Shown in pieces: positions 25,682 to 37,148 of a stretch of 64,000 nucleotides of DNA. This stretch comes from Aquila chrysaetos chrysaetos. Its lineage: Eukaryota > Chordata > Aves > Accipitriformes > Accipitridae. Under the pieces are notes generated by a model. That model was given only the letters and a program-made list of their open reading frames with translations, did no database searches and was not told the DNA's origin. Position 1 is the first letter of the stretch. The number at the start of each line of letters is the position of its first letter. A program made the translations under genes and the position numbers. The stretch covers positions 14,974,041-15,038,040 of the forward strand of contig NC_044011.1 of NCBI RefSeq assembly GCF_900496995.4, given 5' to 3'.

Positions 25682-25717
25682 CTAGAACAGAGTGCGGAAA
25701 CCAGGAGAATAAGGTAC

Positions 25718-25776
25718 CTGCTATGTGGACTGCTGACAGAGGGTCCAGGCTGTGAGAGACTACATTTGCCCCGTGG
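25718..25776 (-). CDS. SYNE1: SYNE1 penultimate exon: Ser/Pro-rich neck
   Basis: A 59-nt exon starting in phase 0 after TGCAAACAG and ending with two bases of Arg before GTACCT. It encodes PRGKCSLSQPGPSVSSPHS. As I recall it, the human sequence is the same here. It forms part of the flexible cytoplasmic neck between the last spectrin repeat and the transmembrane segment. It is too short to hold an ATG-initiated frame and is identified only by homology and phase. Confidence 0.95.
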
Positions 25777-27619
25777 CTGTTTGCAATGAACAGGGGGTAA
25801 AGAAAGAAGAATGTTCAGTCCAGGCAAATAAAGACAAGCTACTGATGAAACTAAATTAAAAGTGCAGCAAAGGAAACATAAAAAAAAAAAAAAAAATCAA
25901 ATGAAGTGACCAATACCCATGAACCAAGGAAACTGGCTTTTCTTTGCATCTAGCTGAGTATGGAAATGATTGGAACATACACAGTGAACTCAAAAATAAC
26001 AGTTTAGTCATTACATTTATGAACAGTAGCTCTGGATTAAAAAAAAAAATCACTAGAAATTTAGCTCAAATAATTTATAATATGAAATAGAAAAAATGTA
26101 TTGAGTTGAATATGGGCAAATATAGATATTTCAAAATGCAAATGCAGCAAAATTAATATTCTCAAGGAAAAAAGGAAAAAATGTCCAAGGGCCTCCTTTG
26201 ACGAGTCTGGCCTCTTGTCCACCCCCATGCCCCCCACAATTTTGAAGGCCAAATAACTGTAGGTGCATTCCTGCACTCACAACTATTTGCTGGAATATTT
26301 AATGCAGTTAGATAATTATAATTCTGATTGTATTTTTAGTATTAGTATTTATTTATTTAGCATCAGTATATCTGGCACTGAAATTCTAAACAACATCACT
26401 TCAGTCTCCAAAACTGTGGGTGCAAAAACCAGAAGTTTGAAAACCAGACTCCAAGGAACCATACAACTTAGCTATACATTATGGACAAAAATGAAAAAAA
26501 AGTAGTCACATACATAAACACTAACAAATTAGAGATAGACAAATGCTGATTAAAATGTTAAGATGAAACCTATTATAATTCTACATACTCTTTAGACAAA
26601 GATTTTATGGTAAAATACTTCTCCATTTCCTGTAATGGTCAGGCATCATCCAGTTACATCCGTGATATCAGAGCTTTTGCTAATTATTTAAGTTTAAATT
26701 TAAAAGATAAAAACATTGACCTCTGAAATAAAATGTTAAGGTCTATATTCTTTTATTCTTTCTCCTTTTGAAAAGCCAGTATTCCTTTACATTCTCACAC
26801 TAGCATCTAAAAGGAAACTAGTGAATGTAAAAAAACAAAAAAAAAAAAAAATCAATTTCAAGAGCTGTAAAATTTATCAAGACAGAACCCGGAGGCTTTA
26901 AGAAAAGTGCAAATGGAATACAAAAATCAAAACCAACTTGATTGTTTTAAGAACTAAGGAAAAAAGCAAAGTAATCAACCAATAGAATTGCAGAAAAAGA
27001 CAAAATAATTGCAGTTCCATTTTGGGCTCAGAGTATGGAAGTGTTAAGTACTAGGCATGTATTGCTATATATCTTGAATTTTGTGCCAGCGATGTAAATA
27101 GACAACTCCAGAGTTGCCATCATGGCCATTAATTAGGTCCTGTGCAACTAGCTGTTTTGAATAATGTTTTATGCCCTTCAGCTCTACTTAGCCATTCATC
27201 CAAAGTCTCAATAAGACCATCGGCAAGATTCATCAGAAACAACAAAAAAACCTTATTGAGATTCTTGACGAAGCGGCTCTGAAGAGAAGGCCAAACAGAA
27301 ATGGAGGACTGATTATACCAGACAAGACCAGACTTTGGGTTGCTGCCATCACTAGAGCAAAATACAAGAGACACGACATGCCGTACCATGGTAAACCAAC
27401 CACACTGACAGCCCTGCTTTTAGATAGTGTTTACCACTTCTGAGTTCATGCAGGATGGGATATGCAGCAGGGCTGGGGAAAGCAGCTGTGTTTTGCTCTT
27501 GGTTTATGTCATTTCCTTTCCTATCAAGTGACAAGGGGGCCTTCCAGCTGGCTAGAGCTACTGCAGACATCCAGAGTTCCCACCCAGGAGGTGGCAGAAA
27601 ATGTACGACATGAAATTAC
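25777..27619 (-). other. SYNE1: SYNE1 intron (1.8 kb)
   Basis: AT-rich intron with poly-A tracts near 25880, 26040 and 26830. Around 27130-27420 there is a more balanced-composition segment with long open frames on both strands. I cannot assign it to a family and see no exon there. Confidence 0.75.
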
Positions 27620-27712
27620 CGTTCTCTGTCTGCTTGGAGTGCTTCTTCCAGATACAGGACTCACTGAGCCTGACGTGTCCAATTCATCAGCAGAGGACCA
27701 TGAGGACAATTC
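27620..27712 (-). CDS. SYNE1: SYNE1 exon: start of neck after last spectrin repeat
   Basis: A 93-nt exon, 31 codons, phase 0 at both ends. It encodes ELSSWSSADELDTSGSVSPV, then SGRSTPSRQRT. This Ser/Thr/Pro-rich, probably disordered segment begins the linker to the KASH domain and matches human nesprin-1 with few changes. Acceptor AACTTTAG, donor ACG/GTAATT. Confidence 0.96.
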
Positions 27713-28713
27713 CTAAAGTTCAGAAGGAATGGAGTTCAGAAATACAGCAACTAGCTGTTCAGGTAAACAAACTAAAAAAAGCCCGAGTGAAATCCCAGCA
27801 GAGTTATTTCCAAAACAAATAAAATAAAGTAGTTAAATTTTGTTACCAAATTATAAGACTAAGGCATTACATGTTTTCTCTGTTAGCCCTGATGGAAAAG
27901 AAAAGCAAACAGGTAGTTAAAACTTAATTGCTTAAGGTGACACATTTTCCGCCAAAGTCGATACAGGGAAAAAACCAGTTGCTCTTTATTGGCCTTTAAT
28001 TACAAGGAGAGGTTGGTACCACCAAGATTTTACTTAAACAGGCAGAAATTCACTAGAAGGAGAGAAGAGCTGAGTTCTCATGCCTTACGTACTCTGCTAA
28101 TCCAAGACTTTAAAAAAAGTTAACTAGAGGAGAACTTTGAAATCTTTACTTTATACCTGCCACTGTTGGCGAAGACATATGCATAACTTCCTCTCAAATA
28201 CCCTGAGATACATAATTTGAAAAGTTTTGGAGTACAGCTCAAAGCTCAGAAGACACTATGAGAGATTTGTTAGCCTATTACAGAATTTATTTTATGCTTT
28301 TTTTCCCTCTCTCTTTGACAGAGGGAGCATTATCTTCCTTTCCAGTGACAACTGAGACACTATAATTTTCAGTGTGTATAATTTTCATGCAACTAGAATA
28401 ATTATCTCATATACTTTGCCAGTTGACTGAATCAGTAATGGCAGGATAAACAAATCAAGATGTTCAATACTTATTGCTACACCAAGTAACAAAAAATTAC
28501 TGGATTAAAAAACCCCACCATATGACAAAAGAGATGTTTACATCATGAAGTGTAAGATTACTTTATGTTATTCAAGATTACGTGTATACCATCTTGATAA
28601 GTATTGCAAACAACAGAAACAGTGCAGCCAACAGCACTGACCAGAGAAAGATAGTCAAAACAGTGGGAAATGTGTGCCCAACAAACAGCAAGGAATAAAA
28701 AGATGTGACTTAC
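27713..28713 (-). other. SYNE1: SYNE1 intron (1.0 kb)
   Basis: AT-rich intron. Nothing recognised beyond a long pyrimidine stretch near 28300. Confidence 0.8.
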
Positions 28714-28926
28714 CAGTTGACTACTTGAAATGTCTAGAATTTTCTCTAGGTCTTTAATATGACGTGTGACCTCTTTCAAGAGGAGCTTCAGTCTGTTTCC
28801 AATGACATGCACCTTTTCTTTGGCTTCAAGACAGTCCTTGCCTTCAGCATTGACTAGCAATTGGCAGGACATATCTTGCAGTGACGCCACCTTCAGCTGA
28901 GACTCCAGTAGTTCACGTCTGATTTG
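28714..28926 (-). CDS. SYNE1: SYNE1 exon: second half of spectrin repeat 74
   Basis: A 213-nt exon, 71 codons, phase 0. It begins QIRRELLESQLKVASLQDMS and ends with LDISSSQL. Heptad-like helices B-C complete the last spectrin repeat before the neck. The donor CTG/GTAAGT is strong; downstream in-frame reading from the exon (LVSHIF) is intron. Repeat numbering counts back from 74 in the human protein and is an inference. Confidence 0.95.
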
Positions 28927-28965
28927 CTGTTGCCAAGGCAAGCATCAGATTTTTTTTAATGCAAG

Positions 28966-28997
<32 letters not shown>

Positions 28998-29295
28998 GGA
29001 AAAAAGCTAGAACTCACAAAACTGGACATTTGAAATTAATGAGAAGCGATAAAAATTTCTAATCTGACAGGAAGACAGACAGCAGACTAGTGGTTGACTG
29101 AGATTTTAAATCATGAGTTATGCTACTAACGGAAGTGAGTAAGTAATGTTCACTACCAAAGTAAGGTTAGTTCCTGACATTGGTACACATGCAACGTACA
29201 ATACTAACCCTCAAGAGAAAAATAAATCTGATTAGGTGTTTTTCTGATGATGTGTTTTGGGAGAGAAAGGGATGATTATAACCCTACCACCCTAC
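28927..29295 (-). other. SYNE1: SYNE1 intron (369 nt) with poly-A run
   Basis: Short GT-AG intron containing a run of 25 A on the + strand at 28973-28997, which is poly-U in the transcript and lies close to the acceptor of the next exon, where it may act as an extended polypyrimidine tract. Confidence 0.85.
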
Positions 29296-29424
29296 CATTA
29301 GAAGTCTGTGATGATCCTGCAGGGTTTCTGAGTCCAGGTTTGGATTGATGGGCACAATCTCATTTTTCCTTCTGTCAATATTCTCTAACCAAAGCAGCAA
29401 ACCATGGCTCATTTCATGGAAATC
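29296..29424 (-). CDS. SYNE1: SYNE1 exon: first half of spectrin repeat 74
   Basis: A 129-nt exon, 43 codons, phase 0. It begins DFHEMSHGLLLWLENIDRRK, a helix A with the conserved Trp typical of spectrin repeats, and ends HHRLLM. It joins directly to the following exon as LLM-QIRR. Acceptor CACTTTCAG, donor ATG/GTAGGG. Confidence 0.95.
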
Positions 29425-29767
29425 CTGAAAGTGATGAGTGATGATTTTAATAGCGTAGCAGAAAATTGCAGTCAAACTGAGGTTTTTAGTTTATGCGATG
29501 ATAGGTACTACTGGCTAAATAACGTAACTTACAAGGAAGTGTAGAACAGTATATTAGAATACTATTCAAGAGATGACAAATTTAGAAAATCTTGGGCTGG
29601 AAATACATGCTTCGGGTAGTGCAGGTGAATCAGAAAACACATGCCGAAGCTGTATTTTGGCTTGCACAGGCAAGTTTCAGACTGAATAACAAGCACACCA
29701 GATAACGATATGGTTTACATTTTTTGTATGTGGGATGCTGACAATTTAAAATAAGTGCAATACAGAC
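29425..29767 (-). other. SYNE1: SYNE1 intron (343 nt)
   Basis: Short intron with no recognisable feature. Confidence 0.85.
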
Positions 29768-29968
29768 CTGGCACTGCATTAATGCATCCTGCAACGAGGA
29801 GCGCCACTCTTCGATCATATTGCATACGTGGTCCCAGTGCACATTCATCTGAGACAGGCGCTCTTGAAGCTTCTTGCTCTCTTCACTGTCAGACTGAGTG
29901 AACTCTGAGCTGCACAGATTGATGGATAAGATGATGGCTTTGCGGTTATCAATTGCTTTCTGCAGCTC
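29768..29968 (-). CDS. SYNE1: SYNE1 exon: second half of spectrin repeat 73
   Basis: A 201-nt exon, 67 codons, phase 0. It begins ELQKAIDNRKAIILSINLCS and ends LQDALMQCQ. The W in VHWDHV and the W in EEWRSS are in typical helix C positions. The acceptor is AAG rather than CAG, and its pyrimidine tract is moderate. Donor CAG/GTCTGT. Confidence 0.95.
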
Positions 29969-31489
29969 CTTGATGATAAGACAAAGTGGGATGGGAGAAA
30001 GAAAGGATGGAAATCGGTAAAACATGACTTTCAGAAGAACCAAGTAGAGAAGGCAACACAAGAATGCAATGATTTGCCATCAGCAACTGCGGAGTGGTAC
30101 CTTACTGTAACAGTCTCTTTACTCTGGATATGAGATTTCTGTGCTCACTCTGTGACTCTGCAAATGTTCACTCTTTAACATCTACTAAAATTTTACTGTA
30201 AGCATAAACAAGAACAAGCCAATTAAACTTGTAAAGTCTTAAAAGTCTGACGTCATAGTTGAATTTTAAAGATCTGGCTCATGCTTTGGATATTTTAAAG
30301 ACAGAGCAGGCCCAAGGAAATTTAAAGAGATGTAGGACAGTTGTACTTTAGCTCACAATAAAACTTTTGCCCTCACTTCTCAGTTTTGCTGGTAAACATG
30401 AAAACCAACATGTTTTCAAGTGGAAAGTGCTGCCAACAGTATTTTAAAATAAAAGCTTTTACTGAGGGAAAAGAAAACATACAAAGAGTATAAACAACCT
30501 ACTCCAATTTATAGAAGCAGGACATGTATAAAAACTCTGATTTGTTTACATTGGAAGCCACAAAAGAAACCCCATGTCTTTTGGTTTGGAGGGCACTAAT
30601 GGGCTTTGCAAGAGTGGGTGAGATAAGAACTGGATTCTTGTGAAATGCCCCTTTTTCCACCTACTTTATAGCATTTACTTAAAAGCCCCATGTCACAATG
30701 ACCTTTGTAGTGCTTATGGAAGCTATATTTGGATTATAGTGAAGATCAGCATTAATATGCTTTAGATGGATCGCTGTCGGAAACAGTCTTTGCTATCTGT
30801 CCACCTCATTCCCAGCATGGAGCACAGTACATTTTGACATTGGCTCCCCCATTTTTGTGCCCAAGCTGATAAGATGCTAGTAACTGAATGTGAAGTTGTG
30901 GACCATCACATTTGCAGATCTTTACAGCTGTAAAATATCCAGGAGAGATCACAAAGGCAGCATTCCAATCCGGATGCATCTGAGATGACAGAAGAAGAAA
31001 TAGGAATGTTGCAAAGTGACACCAAATTTTTCCTATGTTGTACTGGTGACAGCAGTGTGTAGGCTACAACCCCTTTTGGGCACTCTCTCCTTCTTCCACA
31101 CAAAGTAATATGCCCCAGTGAGGCATTTCTTTTAAAGTAGCTATTTTGTTACCAGTTTGACTAGAAGAGATTTGATTTAACTTGGCTTTTTTTTTTTTCC
31201 ATCAGCTTGGCTGACATCAGGAATTACCTGTACATTCTGGAATTAAAGAATTACCACAGAATTACTATTCCAAAAATTCATTTGGATTATATAGTAAATG
31301 CCAGTGGTACATTTTTTGGCCAAAAGGTGATTCATAACATCACTTTCCCTGTTACTTCAGTTATCAGCAGTAGCCTGCTATGTACAGAACGGAGAAAACC
31401 AGCTGCACCTATTGACAACCTCTTCAACGTACCTGTTGCACTCAGGTCTGTTTACAATGTAACTCATGGAAAAGAGAACTAAAACTCAC
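29969..31489 (-). other. SYNE1: SYNE1 intron (1.5 kb)
   Basis: Non-coding. The 91-codon + strand frame at 31207-31482 is antisense and unrelated to any family I know. No repeats identified. Confidence 0.8.
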
Positions 31490-31701
31490 TTTCAGTTTTT
31501 TAATTCTGAGCTCAATAGTTTGTATGTCAGTGCTGAGATCAAGGCGGCGGAGCGTCTCCAGTTCCTCTTCAGTTTCTCCCAGCCAAGCCCAAATGCTATT
31601 AAGGTCAGAGTTAAACTGCTGCCATTGCTGAAGGTTTTGCTTCATCCTCAGCTCCTTGCTTAGAGCTTGAGCCTGAATTAATTCCCACCGGTCAATTACA
31701 C
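31490..31701 (-). CDS. SYNE1: SYNE1 exon: first half of spectrin repeat 73
   Basis: A 212-nt exon: two bases completing Gly, then 70 codons to a phase 0 end. It begins VIDRWELIQAQALSKELRMK and continues through FNSDLNSIWAWLGETEEELE, a very characteristic spectrin helix A with conserved Trp residues, ending IKKLK. Donor AAA/GTGAGT is strong. Confidence 0.96.
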
Positions 31702-32840
31702 CTGGAATGATAAACACGAAATTCAACAAAAGCAAAAAACCACCAGCCACACACAATTGCATCAGTTGAATCCCGTGCAGGACAAAATAATGCTCCATAA
31801 AACCCAAAAAACACTAGCCCACGAAACACCACACTGAAAACTAAGTTAGATTGAAGAATGTGATGTTGGACAGAAAGAATGAAGAATCTGGATGATTCCA
31901 GGCAGCAGGCAATGTTACCACTTTCTATTGTCAGACTTCTATGAACAGAATTAAGTTTATACATGCAGCTCTCTCAAACAGGTTATGCTGGTATAAAGAC
32001 ATCATAAATTAGCATAAATGAAAACTGGACAAGGAATCTGAATATGTCTAACTAGTCACATATTTATTATTATTTTCATTGGTATTTGTACCTACTGCAG
32101 TTTAACACACACACCTCACTACATTTGCCTAAGCTACTGCTGATGCATTGGATAAATACCTCCACTAAAAAGAAATAAATTAGAGGCTATTTCTTCTTGT
32201 TAGTTATCTTGAAATACTATGGCAGAAGGACAAGTTGTATCATTCCATCAACTTAAAAAAAAAATCAAAATAAAATCAACTGCATGGGTAGCATATCTTG
32301 CCAAGCTAAGAATGGAGACATTGCCTTTACAGTCTCTGGAGCAAATCCATGTTTTTACAATGCCATACCTCCTGTTCTACAGCTGATGTTTAAAATTAGT
32401 CAGGTGAATACTTCTACTCTATGAATATAGATTTCTGTACTGTAGATGGATAATATTAAAAGTGAAAGCTAATATTAGAAGAAATGAATGGTGACTTATG
32501 TGTTTTGTACAGCAATATAAGCAATCTTTTTTCATCAGAAAACATTCAACAAAAATGCATTGCATCCACAGTGACGTTCAGAATGGCTTAGGGTTGTGTC
32601 TCATGCTATGAAGGGGTTCTTCAAATGCACTTGTGTGCCTAATCTCTTTATAGGGCATATACAAGGAATACTTACTTTTCCTTACTATTCCTATTAAGAG
32701 ATGTTAAACAGAACATGGTAACAGACACAGTCATGTAAATATGTATGTCAGTAAATAATTCCAAGTATTTATTCAGAAAAATTTTGTAAGTTTGTTACTT
32801 TTCACAACTGCTTTCCATGAAAGAACTAAATGTTACTTAC
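31702..32840 (-). other. SYNE1: SYNE1 intron (1.1 kb)
   Basis: AT-rich intron with no recognised element. Confidence 0.8.
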
Positions 32841-32967
32841 CAGCTGTTTGTGTTTCAGTACTGTTCAGGTTAATAAGTCCAGATAATTTTTCTTCTTCCT
32901 CTTTCAGTTTATATCCAAGCCTTTTTACTGAGTCTATGCTTCCACTGCACTCCCCTAGTAGCTTCAT
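32841..32967 (-). CDS. SYNE1: SYNE1 exon: second half of spectrin repeat 72
   Basis: A 127-nt exon: 42 codons plus one base of Gly. It encodes MKLLGECSGSIDSVKRLGYK and ends NSTETQTA. The leading ATG is internal Met. It is too short for a standard open-frame search but bounded by ACACAG and GTAAGT. The order and phase fit the neighbouring exons exactly. Confidence 0.95.
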
Positions 32968-33771
32968 CTGTGTTAACAAACACAAAATCCCCTCTCAATA
33001 CACACTGTACAGGACTAATTGCATGGAAAATACAAATTACAATGCAACCTCCAAAATTTTCTAAAAGTAAGTCTAAGTGTGAGGATAAAAATCTATTACT
33101 TTAACAATCTGTCCTGATACTATGAAAGAAATTTATATGGAGACAATAAGGCTTAAAACATAAGTTCAGATTAAATAGAAATAACTCAGTGCCACTGTGC
33201 CAAATCGCGCTGGATGGTTTAGGTGTCATTTGTTCTAAATGTTAAGTGTGAAATATTACTATGCATCCAAGCAGCTAATCTTTTAATTCTGTCAGTAATA
33301 AAATTATTTGAATGAATTAGGGAGAGATTTTTCTTCCAGAAAACCTCTCTGAGAAAGCTTTTTAATCATGGATTCCATATAAGCAACCTTGCTTACATGA
33401 TGCGTGTTTATAAATCATCAGCAAGATGAATACTGTGCATGAAACTATAAAACCTGCTTTTAAAAGCAGAGGAATTTTAAACAAGGATATCATCATTAGA
33501 TGGATAAAAACACATGTGAGAAACTACTTTTGGACATCTGCAAAAATGTAACAGGAAAATAAATTCCTTAGAATCATGTTCCTGTAATCTTATGCTATTG
33601 TAAACACACTAATAACATAAACAACAATAGCATGTGTTTAAGGGTAGCAACCATATAAGTAAGTCTGAGGAACAGTAATATCTAATTGCTTTATTGAAAC
33701 AGCTATATTGCTTTCAATAGCAAAGCTAAGCTTGGAGTGCTGATTCGACTTGTGGTCCAAAACACACGCAC
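32968..33771 (-). other. SYNE1: SYNE1 intron (0.8 kb)
   Basis: AT-rich intron without recognised features. Confidence 0.8.
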
Positions 33772-33911
33772 ATATCCTTTGTAACTGGAATCCAGCTCTG
33801 GTCCTGTAGGTGTTTTGCTGCGGATGATGTTTTCTGTTTGCTGTATTTGGAAACGACTGGTGTCTAAGGCCTTGTCCAGCTGTCGGATATGTTCTTCCAG
33901 GGCACCAGGTT
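33772..33911 (-). CDS. SYNE1: SYNE1 exon: first half of spectrin repeat 72
   Basis: A 140-nt exon: two bases completing Glu, then 46 codons to a phase 0 end. It begins PGALEEHIRQLDKALDTSRF and contains TENIIRSKTPTGPELDSSYK, nearly identical to human as I recall it. The acceptor is a NAGNAG (CAGCAG): use of the upstream AG would start the exon at 33914 and insert one Ala. Human has Asp where this exon yields Glu. Confidence 0.95.
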
Positions 33912-35902
33912 CTGCTGTACCAAAACAAAAAAAAGTGACTGTCACTCAAGTTTTCCCAAAGTTGTTTTTTAATCTTTTTCCCTGGCAGAATAAATATCAG
34001 GAATACTATCTAGATTAGACAGTAAAGGAGAAAAGTGACTCCAGCGGTATGAGTGGTACAATGTCAAAGCAAATTGATAACTAGTTACATTAGAGGATGT
34101 TAGCAACCTTCAGAGGACAGATGACCATACCAAGGAACATGCTTGCCATAAGCACACTATCAGAGAGTCCACAGTTTAAAGCAGGCTTGCAAACTATTCT
34201 GGAGTGCCTTTTTCCCTCAGAGAATTCCTCCCCTCTCTGAAGGGGAAAGTTCTTGGCAAAGCGTGCTCTAACCTCACTGATTTTGGAGAACTCCTTGCTC
34301 CCTTTCACAGACACTCTCAAATAAAACCTTCTATCCCAAACTCCTCATCCAAATCTGTGTTAAAATTTGATTTCTCCTCATTTCTCTTTGTATTACTTCT
34401 CTCCATTAAAAAATAGTGGAATTTCGATCTACATGAAAGGATCCTATCTGTATACAATTTTGAAGATTAAAAGCGGTATACAAACGCTAAGTGATATTGT
34501 TATATTCTCAAGGTCCATAGATGACTGGACATCTTGAAGGCCCACAGCAAGTAGTCCAGAAGTGATTTAGGCAACCACACTAAGCAGCAAAATTTATAGT
34601 AATTTTCCAATTAGGCATTTGACAAAAATTATGCTTAATATATCAGCAAGGTGGTATTATTCAACCAAGCCGTTTGGAACTCATACCAACATTTTTGAAG
34701 CAGGACAACTTGTATTTTCCTTATAGAGGTCAGGTGAATTCTGTGATATGAATTAGCTACAGCCAATTCTAATCCGAAGCAGGCTGCAGCCTAGAGAACC
34801 ACATGAGATCCCCCTTATCCATATTCTATCACTGTGCCTGATTTCCATCTGTTTACAAAGGTAGTTTGAATTTATTCATAAAGACACAATTAAAAACATG
34901 CATAGAGAAGGGGAGCCTTCTGTCCACCTAATTACAGAAAATGGAGCCTCTTGGATGGTTAATCTTTTTTCATACAAAACACTGCCTCACCCCAAATGGA
35001 CAGAACAGTGTTCAGTATTGCTTTTACCTCACTACTTTCAAAATTCTCACATGTCAGAAAATAGACGCATTTTTCTATATGTACTGCTATTATTTATACT
35101 CTTAATCAATCATGATATTATTTCACTGATTTGGGGAAAAATAAAAATGGACAGTGAAACTGAGGTCTGTGCCACAGATGCTGGGATTTTAAAGATTTCG
35201 TATTTCAAATATGCAACGAAGTCATTATTTCAAAAGAGAAAAAACTGTGAAATCATGAGAGAAGGTATTTGTAAGTGCATCTAATCCCTCCAAGAGAGTC
35301 ATCTAACAAATGAAACAGTAGTTTTAATGTTGTGTAAAAATGCTACGTGAAAAAAAATTCATCTTCCAATCTAAAAGACCAAAATAAAGACACTGGACTA
35401 CAGTACCTCACCTTGGCATTGTTATCACATGAAACAACAACTAACCTAGAAGTTTATATCTAGGTAATAATCCAAGCTGTGGCTGTGTTAAAAAAATAAG
35501 TGCAAACCCAAACAATTAGGTTTTGCTCTGTATCTTTTCCTTCTGCCTTAATCTTTGTAGAAACCACTCTTCTCTCAGCGACATAACAAAGTATTAAGTC
35601 CTGCTGAGGGACTCGAGAGAATAAAGACCAATCAGGGTAACCTACTGATCAGTTTAGTCTAGTTAGCTGAGGCAGGAGGGCCAATACTTCAAACATCATT
35701 GTTTTATCCATGCACTAATAATACCTTTAAGCGCAGTAGTAAAGCAAGATACTTCTACATTAACATGCCAATGCTGCCACGTAAGAAATCTTTATCTTGT
35801 AAGTTGTGAAAAGTATAGCAGATGCTAAGAGAAGAGGAAGAAGCTATGTTTGCGCACTGTGGTATTTGCATCTGGCTATGCTTAGTCTTTTTTGATGCCT
35901 AC
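33912..35902 (-). other. SYNE1: SYNE1 intron (2.0 kb)
   Basis: Intron downstream of the DV23 cassette. A 128-codon + strand frame at 34898-35284 lacks any recognisable domain and is taken as chance. No repeat family seen. Confidence 0.75.
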
Positions 35903-35971
35903 CAGAGATATTTTTGAGTGCGTTTTCTGTGAGTGTTACATAGGCCTCAAGAGTTTCAGGGATCTCTACAT
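35903..35971 (-). CDS. SYNE1: SYNE1 DV23 cassette exon
   Basis: A 69-nt exon encoding exactly 23 residues, starting DVEIPETLEAYVTLTENALK and ending NIS, with the first Asp split across the junction. Both flanking junctions are the same phase, so inclusion or skipping preserves the frame. It matches by length and first two residues the conserved 23-residue optional insert called DV23 in nesprin-1. It sits between the acidic linker exon and repeat 72, where the canonical human protein I recall lacks it. Acceptor TTTTTTCAG is strong, donor CTG/GTAGGC moderate. Confidence 0.85.
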
Positions 35972-36814
35972 CTGAAAAAATAAAAGCACAGTCTAAATTG
36001 ACAGCTCAGCAATGGCTGTCTCCTTACAGCAGGAGTCCTTTTCATGGGATGGAATATATAAACGGTTCCAATAGCAAACATCCTTTCTGGAGAAGGAAGA
36101 AAGATGAAGACTGAAACACGGGGAGCCTGCTACTAAGTCTCTTAATATCCAGGCAAACCTGACTCTTTTCAGAGCAATGACCTGGGAAGCAAAAGACAGC
36201 CACAAGATCAGAGTATAATATACCAGTATTTCTTCCCCCACAACTAGCTGTATTTGGGCACTTTCACTCAGTAAGATTTATTATGCAAAGCACACACACT
36301 TAGAAAGGATTTCCAGCTTCACTGGAGAGCAAGACCCAAGTTCGCACCTCAGGCTAAACACTCAGTTGCTGGAGTCTTGCCTGGGTAAGGACTGAGTTTA
36401 GGTTTACTTAAGCACTTGATGATTTTGTCTGCAGATCTCTCCCACAGCATTTCTTCATCAGTTTGTTCTGCACTTCTTGCCATATCCAGTATAATTTCTT
36501 CTAGTTAGAATAACTTATGATGCATTGCTGTTACAGATGACATATCCCATCTGGCGGGCCACAAGCATAGACACACAGCCAATTCCCTGTCATATCATAT
36601 ATGCCTTTGCAATTTTCCAAGGCTGTAGTCATCCAGGAATCTCCATCGCTGTGTCTAAGGCCAGAAGGCCACTGGGATCACTTAGGCAAAGCTATTTAAA
36701 ATCTTCAGGGGCTATTTAAAATACTTTTCCATGAGCATCTTGGCCAAGCAATCACAAACATAACATTTGCTTCTTTTTACTAGGAGAAAACTGGACACAC
36801 AATCGCTACCATAC
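35972..36814 (-). other. SYNE1: SYNE1 intron (0.8 kb)
   Basis: Intron upstream of the DV23 cassette. No recognised repeat. An open frame at 35993-36241 on the same strand has no spectrin character. Confidence 0.8.
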
Positions 36815-37148
36815 CTGCTATACCAGCTGCTCCTCTCAGGTAGAAGCCCTTCTCTTGTCCTCCGTCTTCTTCCTCAGAGTGCAGTGCCTGTGAAACGGCT
36901 GTCTCCAGGTCTCTGCTTAGGTCGTAGTCATGATCCCACTCCAGGGGAATGGAGTCCACGCTTGCAGGGGTATCTCGCCCTGATCGCTCGCTTCTCACCG
37001 GCTGGGAAAGAGGCAGCGAAAGGTTGGAAGAGGGGTGCGGGGAGAGAACGCTGTCCGCAGATTTGTCATGCCAGTGTATGTCAGAGAGATCTGCTGATTC
37101 ATCCAGATCCACCTCCCTGTCAGAGAGGTCGTGTTCATCATCTGTCAG
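36815..37148 (-). CDS. SYNE1: SYNE1 exon: acidic Ser-rich linker between repeats 71 and 72
   Basis: A 334-nt exon: 111 codons plus one base. It begins LTDDEHDLSDREVDLDESAD and contains RSERSGRDTPASVDSIPLEW and EWDHDYDLSRDLE, ending RGAAGIA. The composition (Asp, Glu, Ser, Pro) indicates a disordered, probably phosphorylated linker with no coiled coil. The TPASVDSIPLEWDHDYDLSR core is invariant relative to human as I remember it. The exon is GC-richer than its surroundings, which produces a 156-codon antisense frame that should be ignored. Confidence 0.96.

Larger units (their letters stand above)
18790..25717 (-). other. SYNE1: SYNE1 last intron (6.9 kb)
   Basis: GT-AG intron between the Ser/Pro neck exon and the KASH exon. 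It contains a CpG-bearing block at 20310-20420 in an otherwise AT-rich setting, a possible ancient CR1/L3-like reverse transcriptase remnant near 22270-22460, short homopolymers, and the exon-like segment at 25621-25681. Small open frames across 19.8-23.2 kb show no spectrin or other family resemblance. Confidence 0.8.

Noticed and set aside
28973..28997. Poly-A run as the tail of a processed retrocopy
   Set aside because: No coding or SINE/LINE body lies next to it and no target duplication is visible; simple homopolymer expansion is sufficient.
34898..35284. 128-codon + strand frame in a SYNE1 intron
   Set aside because: No recognisable motif, antisense to the host gene, composition typical of AT-rich intron.
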